Source: Guadua angustifolia (Eukaryota > Streptophyta > Magnoliopsida > Poales > Poaceae). From it: DNA of 64,000 nt. Shown here one piece after another: positions 55,492 through 64,000 of this stretch (its first letter is position 1; every line of letters starts with the position of its first letter). The DNA lies in contig CM070501.1 of assembly GCA_036346375.1 (NCBI GenBank), forward strand, positions 54,601,326 through 54,665,325, in the 5' to 3' direction. The notes under the pieces were generated by a model, which saw only the letters and a list, made by a program, of their open reading frames with translations, searched no databases and was not told the DNA's origin. A program made the translations under genes and the position numbers.

Positions 55492-55706
55492 GGGGAAATC
55501 GGGGGGCACTGGCGGCAGGGACCAGGAGCCGGTGCTTTTCAAAGCTCACGCCACTGCTCCCCACCCCCACCCACCCTTCTCGCTCTCTCTCCCCGCTCCG
55601 CTTTTTCCGTGTGATCTCTTCTCGCTGCTCCCTTCTCCCACCCGAAAAGGCGACCTGGTCTTCTTCGAGTTCGGCGAGGATAGGGGACGTGGGGGTTGAC
55701 TTGGGC

Positions 55707-57942
55707 ATGGCGACGGGGGGAGGAGGAGGGTTGGGGGCGGCGGGGATAGGAAGGATGCCGACGTGGAGGGAGAGGGAGAACAACAAGCGGAGGGAGCGGC
55801 GGCGGCGGGCGATCGCCGCCAAGATATTCGCCGGCCTGCGGACGCACGGCGGCTACAAGCTCCCCAAGCACTGCGACAACAACGAGGTGCTCAAGGCGCT
55901 CTGCAACGAGGCCGGATGGGTCGTCGAGCCCGACGGCACCACCTACCGCAAGGTACGCTCCGCATCGCGCGCGCGCACAGATCTCAGTGCGGTCTTTCCT
56001 CTCCTCCTCCGTGGGAGGCTTAGATTATCGGCGGCGCGCGCCGCGGGTTGGGTTTCGGTGCCTGTACGGTGTTAACTATGCAGCGTCCAGTTGTAATTTC
56101 CCCCCTTTTTTCCGGTGGGTCGCCGGGTGTTGCACGTGGTGGCGATGGGCAAAGCTGGGAGTCGCCAGCCTGGACCGCGCACGGGTGTGGCCGTGGCGGA
56201 GTGGAGTACTGGAGTAGGTGAGTGGGGCTCGTTCGTGGAATTTCGCGTCTTTGGGGAATTGCTGCCCAAAAAAATGGAATTGCTGCCAAAAAAAATGCTA
56301 GGCTCTTTAGGGTTCGGTGTGAGATGTGTCCTGGGAGGCATAGATGAGTTGGGCATCGTTGTTGTTCTTCTTCACCGCAATTCCTACCGCCATGCTAGCA
56401 TTTCTTGGACCCGGATTCCTGTTTGGACCTTAGGATCTGTTGCATTGCTATTCTCTAGTCTCTACTTGATGTTAAGATGCCATAGCCCACACCATTGCTT
56501 CGAACTAGCACACATGGTCACATGTCTAGTGGGATGCAGACTATAGGCGGGAGGTCACTGTTCGAGGCTGTTGTTCACCATCTTGTACTTGCTTGGCCTT
56601 GCTGGCGATGTTCTTTCAGCTTAGGGAGACATATGGGTCGAATTTTAGCAAGTAAATGTCTGTAGCTGTGTGTTCATCTAGATTACAGATTAACTTTTGC
56701 ATCGTGTTGCTGAAGTGATCCTTGGCATGCTTGTTGCATGAGGATCATAGGGTACTTATCCATGAGTACTACTTGCAATATAGTATTTGGTAAGTGGAAA
56801 GAGCTGATTTATTTGCCTTCTCGATGTGGCATTTCTTTTTGGCTGTGGTCCCTGTTTCTATTTCAGTTCCTGATGTCCTGATGCTGAATAGAGTGAGACT
56901 TTGTACTTAAATTGCACATTGGACTTGCATATCACACCGAATTCATGAATTGCTGCTGTTGCTGGGAGATTATGTTGTTAGTTCACTCAGCCAGTCAGCC
57001 TGTAGCTGTATTAAAACGCAGCTGCTGTATACCAAATTTGTACCCAAAAAAAAGCATCTGATTTACTTTCAGCTACCTGTGGAAAACATAATGAGTCCAG
57101 TTATATACAAACTAATAATGTGTTCATTTTTCTCGCAGGGATGCAAGCCTCCAGAACGCATGGATGTGATTGGATGCTCCGTATCACCAAGTCCATGTTC
57201 CTCATATCAACCAAGTCCACAGGCATCATACAATGCAAGCCCTACTTCCTCTTCATTCCCCAGCGGCGCATCTTCACCCTTCCTCCCTTATTCCAACAAC
57301 ATGGTCAATGGTGTTGATGGCAATCCTATCCTGCCATGGCTCAAAACGTTCTCCAATTCAACAGCATCAAAGAAACATCCACAGCTCCCCCAACTGTTGA
57401 TTCACGGTGGTTCCATTAGTGCCCCAGTAACTCCTCCACTAAGTTCACCGACTGCCCGCACTCCTCGTATGAAAACAGATTGGGACGAATCGACTGTCCA
57501 GCCTCCATGGCACGGTTCAAACAGTCCCTGTGTAGTGAACTCCACCCCACCCAGCCCAGGGCGCTCAATGGTTCCTGAACCGGTATGGCTAGCTGGTATC
57601 CAAATCTCATCAACAAGCCCGTCATCACCTACCTTTAGTCTTGTATCCTCTAATCCATTTAGCGTCTTTAAAGAAGCAATTCCGCAGGGCAGTTCATCAA
57701 GGAATAGCATACCAGGGCAGAGCGGCACATGCTCCCCTGTAATCCCTGGCATGCCACGGCACCCAGATGTTCACATGATGGACGTGGTTTCTGATGAGTT
57801 TGCATTTGGAAGCATCAGCAATGGTGGTCAGCTGGCAGCTGGAATGGTGAGGGCATGGGAAGGCGAGAGGATTCATGAGGACTCTGGATCAGATGACCTA
57901 GAGCTTACTCTTGGAAGCTCAAAGACAAGAGCTGATGCTTAA
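55707..57942 (+). CDS. BZR: BZR1/BES1-type brassinosteroid transcription factor
   Basis: Exons 55707-55952 (82 codons) and 57139-57942 (267 codons plus stop) join in phase 0 at the family's conserved intron position (after TTYRK, before GCKPPE), giving 349 aa. The N-terminal plant-specific DNA-binding domain (residues about 15-82: WRERENNKRRERRRRAIAAK, LPKHCDNNEVLKALCNEAGW) binds E-box and BRRE sites. A Ser-rich region with GSK3/BIN2-type sites follows (SPSPCSSYQPSPQASYNASP), then SAPVTPPLSSPT, the PEST-like SSTSPSSPTFSLVSSNPF segment, and a C-terminal EAR repressor motif LELTLG. It acts in the nucleus when dephosphorylated. Length and domain order are normal. Start chosen at the ATG before ATGGGGGLGAAG. 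Confidence 0.95.
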
Positions 57943-58205
57943 CAAACCTAACTCGGAGGTTGTTGTTCATTAGTTTCTGAAAGAGACCAATCATGTGGTT
58001 CCTTCAGATAGCGTCACTTGTTCCGATGATAATTGTGTTATTTATGCAAAAACAAGAGCTAGAGAGGAAAGGCTAGTTGGGCCAAAATCAGCTGACATGC
58101 TGCCGCCGCAGCTGGTGATGCCGGTTGGTTGTAATGTAAGCTCCTTGTGTTGTTGTGGCAAATGTAAATTGATGTGAGAAATCATGCAAAATTTTTAAGA
58201 AGCTT

Positions 58206-58640
58206 TCAGCTCAACGATCCCATGGGTATCAAAGGTGTGGTGTCCATGAGGTTCATCGCTCGTGACGTCATGCACTCGACATAGCTGGTGAGCGCTGTTA
58301 ATCTCTCGAGCATGAACGATGCTTGCCGCTCACCGTCGTCCTCGAGTGCCGTGGCGAAGAAGGTGGCTTCAAATGCCTTCGCCGCCCTCGGGATCAACGC
58401 GGGGTTATGGTCGACGGAGTGGACGGTGTCGCGCCGTGGTCCAAGGCTAGGCCCGCCAAGTTGTCCGGAGCTGCCGGTGGCGATGGTCTCCTGGCTTACT
58501 ATTCTCTATACCCTTGCCAATTCGTGGCTGCACTGCAGTCGTTTTCTCTCAAGTCATCGAATCGTACCAATTAAGTCAACAAACACAGCTGCATGCGTGA
58601 TCACAACTGTCCTTTCCATTGCCAGCAAATCTTGCTCTTG
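58206..58640 (-). pseudogene. Unidentified coding remnant with two in-frame stops
   Basis: One minus-strand frame stays readable for 145 codons except for two stops (a TGA near 58555 and a TAG near 58507). It ends FMLERLTALTSYVECMTSRA, then MNLMDTTPLIPMGSLS and a stop. The composition is protein-like and the stops look like point mutations. I do not recognise the family. The gene body upstream (higher coordinates) is not seen, so it is probably a truncated pseudogene. Confidence 0.5.
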
Positions 58641-59271
58641 AGAAGCCAGACCATGCATACTAGTACTCCATTTTCTGAATGGAAAAGATATATGCTTTTC
58701 CACTTAGCTACTGCCTATCAGGCGATCGCTATGTAGTACTACATGATCTTACATATTTGTTGTACATCATGGATTGACGTACTCCAATGGGGAGAGCAGA
58801 GGGAGTCACAGCCTGCATGCTCACCAACCAGGGGCAACCAAGCCTGCGGCAGAACAGCTTAGAGACAAGTTGTTTGCCATACTTGCGCAGGAATTCAGTC
58901 ACACGTGTTTTAAGTGGGTGGGTACTGGTTGAAAGCGATGTGCAGGTGTATCTAAACTTGTGGCATTATGGAAAAGCATGCCTGCAAGCTTGCATCAGCA
59001 CTCATGTAGAGTAGGTGGTCAAACAAGGAAGATGACATCTTAGAAGAGATGGTTTACACCTGCAAGATGGTATTAAATACTACCTGAAACAGCTCAAGAA
59101 AAGCGTGTTCTTGTTTCCATCCGTGACAGTCCCTTGCAGAGGAACAGCTCAAGATCTTGGATTGAATGTGATATGATCAAAAACATTGTAGACTATCCGG
59201 AAAAAAAAAAGTTCTTTTCTGTGTATTGCCAACCACCAGGTGCTTCTAATCTTCTATGCCAATGTTTGCAG
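58641..59271. other. Intergenic between two pseudogenes
   Basis: No supported gene. The earlier exons expected for the NIP remnant (start, first two membrane helices and the first NPA box) are not found here. Confidence 0.4.
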
Positions 59272-60120
59272 GTGCCATCCCATGTCCTGGCTCAGGTGTT
59301 AGGATCAACCCTAGCTAGCCTGACTCTGCGCCTGATGTTCGGAGGAGCGCACGAGCAATTCTTTGGGACGACGCCGTCGGGTTCGAGCACGCAGGCGGTC
59401 GTGCTCGAGTTCATCATCTCCTTGTACCTAATGTTCATCGTCTCTGGAGTGGCCAGACAATAGAGCAGTAAGACCATTGCTTCATAGTTCACACAGCTCA
59501 GGCTGGCTATCTCAAAACTCAAGTATTAACCTGCAGATCTTGCACTTTGAGATGTGACAAAAAATGCCGATGCTTGAGAGCTTGTGAAAAATCAGAAAAA
59601 CTCACTACGTTCGTTCACATATCTATTTGGATGATGTTTAACTCATCATTATATCAGGCAAGTTACTTACATAGTACGGAACGGGTTAAGTGAAATATTA
59701 TTTTCCATAAAGATTGGCGAATTAGCTGGTCCTGCTGTTGGTGCTACTGTCCTGCTGAACATGCTCTCTGCCGGGTACAGCCAATTTTCCAATCACCTCA
59801 CAAGTCATGAGCACTAAAGTAAACTGGGATCATTCTCTTAACCTCTGAATGCTGCATTCTTCTTCGTGTTTGTGTGGGCTTGATGTAAAAGCCGATAACC
59901 GGGGCGTCCATGAACCCTGAGAGAAGCCTGGGGCCAAGCGATCGTCGCCGGGCGGTACAGGGGCATTTGGGTGAACATGGTCGGCCCGGTCTGCGGCACG
60001 GTGGCGGGCGCGTGGGCGTACAACCTCATCTGGTTCCGGTTCACTGACAAGCCGTTGAGGGAGATATATCACCAAGATCTCGCGGGTCCTTCCTCGATCA
60101 AGAGCACGCGGAGGAGTTAG
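59272..60120 (+). pseudogene. NIP: NIP-type aquaporin pseudogene (5'-truncated)
   Basis: Exon-like blocks match the second half of a nodulin-26-like intrinsic protein. Block 59272-59467 includes LAQVLGSTLASLTLRLMFGG and VLEFIISLYLMFIVSGVA. Block 59713-59774 reads IGELAGPAVGATVLLNMLSAG. The last block runs from about 59891 to the stop at 60118. The first half, with the first NPA box, is missing. There is a 2-base deletion after SGVA, a one-base insertion in the last block and a non-matching splice phase. The second NPA box reads NPE (GASMNPERSLGP). The conserved end (VGPVCGTVAGAWAYNL, FTDKPLREIY) is still readable. Functional NIPs carry glycerol, boric acid or silicic acid; this copy cannot. 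Confidence 0.85.
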
Positions 60121-61069
60121 AACTTAGCAGACAAAAATCGCCACTAGATCTCGCTGATGCAGACTGCGATGACCAATCGTACTATTACTCTCTCCACGTG
60201 AAATTAAACAAGATTGGATGCATGTTCAATTTTGTTTTTCCTGGTTTGTGGCGTGGTTCTTGCCTTCCTGTGACCCCCTATGAATATGACCTAGCATAGG
60301 TAGCTTGTATAGCTGTGTATTCCATTGCATGCAGCGGGTCACTTACCGTGTAGCTGTAGGCACGTCGGTCCGGTTGGATTAGTTGAAGGCGACGACGAGT
60401 TTCGTTTCTCAAGTATCTGCACACTTTTTCTCACTGGCAGTCGTCGGAGTGAACAAAATTATTCAAACAGGCCACAATTTTCTTTTTCTCTTATTTTCGA
60501 CGAACGAGGCAATGATAGTAGTTGTGCTACTCATCATGCTTGACTTTGTGTAAAGCACGCACGTACGTATTGGTAGAGTGCTGCAGGTTGTATTCGTGGT
60601 CGGCGGCAAGGCATGCATGATGAATGCTAGCTAGCTCCCGGCCGGCTCGCCGCCGCGGATCGGATGCCGTGCTGCGCGCGCCACATCTGACGTACTTGGC
60701 CGGCCGGCTGCTTTGCGGTGCGGCCTGGGGCGCGTGGGCACGCCGGCCGAGGCGAGGCGTGCGTACGTAGGTGGTCCGAGACGCAGCCTGGGCCGGGCTG
60801 GGCCGATCGATCAGGGGCCGGGCGCATATTGCAAATTCTGTCTGCCTCCTCCGATCCTCCCTTCTACGTGCATTTGCATGTACAGTACGCGGTTGGCATG
60901 TCCGTCAATCACATCAATTTATTATTCCGTGCTGATCGATCACAGCTTTACAAGCACGCACGTGCGGGTCCGTACTGTAGTTACCGACGTACGTACACGA
61001 CGATCACCGGTATATATATATGCATACATGTGTTGATCGTCGGTCCATCGTCGGTGGTTAGCTAGCTAG
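60121..61069. other. Intergenic, GC-rich from 60600
   Basis: It contains the 3' flank of the FT-like gene (minus strand). Frames at 60627-60827 (-) and 60713-61065 (+) are compositional; neither shows a motif. Confidence 0.35.
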
Positions 61070-61329
61070 CTAGGGCGCCGGCGGTGGTGGCTGTAGCGGC
61101 GGGAAGAAGCGCCGGCCTCCGGTGCCGCCCTCGGGCTGGCAGGTGAAGAAGGCGGCGGCGACGGGGGCGCCGAGGCTGTGGTGGACGGCGAAGTTACGGG
61201 TGCAGAAGTTGTGGCGGAGCAGCGGCGGCTGGTCCACGGTGCCGCGCGCCATCTGCTGGAACAGCACCAGCACCACCCTGTGGATCCCCGCCGGAGGCCG
61301 AGGGCTGTCGTAGCACATCACCTCGCGAC
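61070..61329 (-). CDS. FTL: Last exon of an FT-like PEBP gene
   Basis: On the minus strand an acceptor (CATGAATGCAG) opens an exon beginning GREVMCYDSPRPPAGIHRVV, the conserved start of FT exon 4 in the right phase. The PEBP signature GIHR, segment-B loop (GTVDQPPLLRHNF), FAVHHSLGAPVAAAFF and CQPEGGTGGRRF follow. The exon ends in a Pro-rich tail not seen in standard FT (FFPPLQPPPPAP). FT proteins bind FD and 14-3-3 at the shoot apex to control flowering. Here the positions of Arabidopsis FT Trp138, Gln140 and Asn152 read Leu, His and Ser, and the loop has one extra residue. Exons 1-3 are not found in the 2.7 kb to the window end. They may lie beyond 64000, or be lost. Confidence 0.88.
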
Positions 61330-61689
61330 CTGCATTCATGCAAAGCCAACCATCATCCGCATAGCCAACCTGCTGCATGTCACCATCGCCGGTCACTAAC
61401 TTGCCTGTATTTAATTTGCAATAACAATATACTTGAGTTGACTGCATGGTACTCTTTTCGTAGACATGTAGTTATCACGTCATCACGTGCAAGATAGGGA
61501 AAGGCACCAAAGATTCATAAAGTCTTAAAAGCAAAGGTATTCAGTATGCACCATTTATTCATCCTTTAATATTTGTATAATTTATAAAAAGAGATGTACA
61601 AAAACACATCTCTCCAGAAAATGCAAAGACAGATGGAGAGATCAGGACAGAAAACAGCTGACCGGGAAACTACTATAAACTTGGTTGTG

Positions 61690-63130
61690 ACTAGGGTTTC
61701 AAATTTCGTTTTTAGTTCACATCTTGGAGGTGGGCAAAATCCGAAATTTCAACAAAATCTCAGAAGATGAAATCTGATCAAAATTCAAAAAGCAAATGTG
61801 AAATCTGGAATTTTTGAGCCAAAAATACCAAAATTTTGCCGAGAAATTACGAAATCTTAGTGAAATTCAATCGACCAAAAAATTGTCGAAATGATGCTAA
61901 AAATTTTTGACATTTTTTGTATATGGTCCTGACACATCATTAATATTTTCATAAAAATTTTAGATGATGATCAAGCTCAAGAAAGTTTTAAAAATTATAA
62001 TAGTGCTACTGTTCTGATAAATATGACCGATCAACAAAATTTCAACTGAATGAAAAATTATGCAAACCATGTTAGAACATTTTGAAATTTTTTGTGGATG
62101 GTACTGACACATAAATAATGTCTCTGTAAAATTCTTAGATAATGATCAAGTCTAAGGAATTTTAAAAAATTAGGAAAGTGCTACTGAAGGCTGACCAATA
62201 AATTTCAACCTAATGAAAATTAGTCCAAACCACATTGGAAATTCCTAAAAAAAATTTGAATAGTTATGAAGCATCACTAATGTTCCCATAAAATTTTCAT
62301 ATAATGATAAATCTTCAATAATTTTAAAAAATTATGAAAGTGCTACTATCCTAATAAAAGCCTGATGATCAATAGATAGATTTGATTGAGCAACAAAAAA
62401 GGGTTAGAATTTTTGAAACTTTAAGAGAAGGGTGCTGAGGCAATGCTTAAGCTTTTATAAAAATTTTGGATCATTATCACACCCTAATGAATTTATAAAA
62501 TTCTTAACCATTTGTGTTCCTTGTGTTTTTTTATTTTTGAAAGATAACAAATGAAGTTCAATGCATCCATAGATTTGATTGAGTGAGCAATTTTTTAAAA
62601 AAAAATTCTAAAAATTTATAGAAGGGTTCTAAGAAAATTATTAAGCTTTCGTAAAAATTTTAGATCATGATCACACTCGAGCAAATTTTAAAAATTCTGA
62701 CAAGGTTACTGTCTGAGTAATATTCATTCTATTTTTAATTTTTTAAAGAAAACAATTGAAGATCAATTCTTTTGGAATTTTTTGTATGATCCTACACTAC
62801 TATATATAGTAAAAAAATTTAGAGTATGATCAAGCTTGTATAATTTTTATAAAAATCTAATAGTATTTCTACCAAAATTATAAAATGTCTCAAAAATTCG
62901 GTTTTTCAACAAATTTCCATAGAAGATGACTTTCTTAAGTGTTATTGGGCCAAATATAGTCAAAAAAGTCAAATTTTGGAAAACAAAACCCTGAGATTTG
63001 ATGAAATCTCGTCGAAATTTCTGAAAATAATGTAGCAATTTTTTTTAATTTTTTAATTAGGCCAGGATTTTAAATCTTGTTCTCTACCGAAATCCGAAAT
63101 CTCAACTGAGAAATCTCACCAGTTTTTGAA
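61690..63130. repeat. AT-rich repeat of the 170-bp family (copy C)
   Basis: Degenerate units with GGT(C/A)CTGACACAT, CATAAAAATTTTAGATGATGATCA and AATAGTGCTACTGTTC recur at about 61925, 62100 and 62261. The ends are GAAATTT/CGAAATC-rich (TTCAAATTTCG at the left, CCGAAATCCGAAATCTCA at the right). The repeat lies directly upstream of the FT-like exon, in the place of an intron or of missing exons. Confidence 0.7.
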
Positions 63131-63872
63131 ACTTTCGTTGTGATTCGCACGTGCTTACCATAAGTTATCGACCTCGCACGCATCAACTAGTTGATTTGAA
63201 GTGTTGAGCTCTATTCTAAACATGAGATAAACAAAGTGTATCATCACTGATTGGATTATAATGGAGTGCTATTTAAGACGACTGTACAAAAATTAATGAT
63301 TGAGCTGCATAAGCACGTACATGTACTGATTGGATTATAATGGAGCACCATGATTTCAAATGCGTGAATTCAAGCCATATTTGAGTATATTTTTTTCAAA
63401 AATTTCATTTTAGGGTATATACCAATCTATAACAATTCAAATAAAACACATACATTTGGACAAATATACTCTAATTCAAAGATTTTGAACGAGTTTGGAT
63501 CACATGCTTTGCTAGTTTATGTATAAAATCATCACATACCTACAATCAAACTATCATCAAAAAGAGAAACTCTAGTTTGAATTCAATTTAAACTTGTTTG
63601 AAGTAGTTAATAAAGTGGTTTAACTTAGTATCCTAAAATTTTTAAAAAATCAGATGAAAATGCATAGAGAAAATATCATTTTTAGATCACCATCGTGCCC
63701 TAGGTAATTATACTATAGACATACACACACATATATGTGTGTATGTGTATATATATGTGTGTATGTATATGTACATACATATATGGACCTATATGAAATG
63801 CGGGACATCTATTAGAAGATTTGGCAAAACGTGCAATGCTATATTTGAAGGTCATGTTTTGATTAATTAATA
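63131..63872. other. Intergenic with a TATG/TACA microsatellite
   Basis: A mixed (AC/TG/TATG)n tract spans about 63716-63790. No FT exon 1-3 signature and no other gene is seen. Confidence 0.4.
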
Positions 63873-64000
63873 CTAGTCATGTGCCCGTGCGTTGCAATGT
63901 AAACTCAATTTGCGATAAAAAGTTTATTTGCAAAGAGCACTAATAGTGGCAAAGGTGAGTAATTAAAGAGCAGTGGTAAAGGTGGGTAATTTTGATGAAT
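63873..64000 (-). mobile_element. Mini-Helitron, third copy, cut by the window end
   Basis: CTAG (63873-63876), then GTGCGTTGCAATGTAAACTC and GCGATAAAAAGTTTATTTGC match the minus-strand copy at 33075-33212. The hairpin has one mismatch (CGTTGCAATG). It carries a short internal duplication (GGCAAAGGTGAGTAATT and GGTAAAGGTGGGTAATT). Its 5' end lies outside the window. Confidence 0.65.

Noticed and set aside
55132..55871. Minus-strand frames of 110-136 aa over the BZR1-like promoter and exon 1
   Set aside because: Pro/Arg-rich shadows of GC-rich sequence opposite a well-supported exon.
61070..61329. MFT- or TFL1-type assignment of the PEBP exon
   Set aside because: The EVMCYDSPRPPAGIHR start and the CQPEGGTGGRR end follow FT-type exon 4 more closely than MFT or TFL1, despite the changed loop residues.
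61070..61447. 125-aa single-exon reading of the FT-like gene
   Set aside because: Residues before GREVM have no similarity to PEBP proteins and precede a clear splice acceptor, so they are intron sequence.

Overview
The window is nuclear DNA of a flowering plant, almost certainly a grass (Poaceae). Exons are GC-rich with GT-AG introns. The recognisable genes are plant-specific: a BZR1/BES1 brassinosteroid transcription factor, an FT-like PEBP exon, a NIP aquaporin remnant and IDA/PIP/CEP-type peptide precursors. The intergenic space is packed with grass-type transposons (Osmar-like mariner, chromovirus Gypsy, CACTA, hAT, Tourist and Helitron elements). There are no bacterial features.

Layout. 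1-2 kb: edge of an unidentified gene and a hAT-like element. 2.0-18.26 kb: one three-level nest. A mariner element (TA target site) contains a chromovirus Gypsy on the minus strand (2321-14838, TSD ATGGC). That Gypsy has a 6.7-kb non-autonomous LTR element (7721-14431, TSD GATTG) inside its own 5' LTR. The mariner carries a decayed DD39D transposase and an unrelated acidic repeat ORF that the Gypsy interrupts. 18.3-33.2 kb: small elements (a CACTA element holding a 5S rRNA-like sequence, a CACTA MITE, Helitron ends, a solo LTR) around two secreted-peptide genes at 23.7 kb (+) and 29.6 kb (-). 34-38.4 kb: a 2.2-kb near-perfect tandem duplication. 38.5-43.7 kb: MITEs, then a three-exon gene for a conserved plant protein, with a captured gene fragment antisense in its first intron. 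43.7-52.2 kb: AT-rich tandem repeats, a degenerate hAT transposase, a 1.9-kb tandem duplication and an 852-bp hAT element with an 8-bp TSD. 55.7-57.9 kb: the BZR1-like gene. 58.2-60.1 kb: two pseudogenes, one of them a NIP aquaporin. 61.1-61.3 kb: the last exon of an FT-like gene (-). To 64 kb: more AT-rich repeats and a Helitron end.

The genes do not form an operon-like unit; they are separate loci in transposon-rich DNA. The best supported protein-coding genes are the BZR1-like gene, the three-exon gene at 40.3-42.5 kb, the two peptide precursors and the FT-like exon. Most other long reading frames are transposon remnants or shadows.

Three duplications (7.6-8.8 with 13.3-14.4 kb; 34-36.2 with 36.2-38.4 kb; 47.0-48.9 with 48.9-50.8 kb) share one signature: very high identity interrupted by small clustered indels, with one copy visibly poorer. 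They may be assembly artefacts and should be verified before any biological reading. All identifications come from reading the sequence against remembered family motifs; no database search was run.
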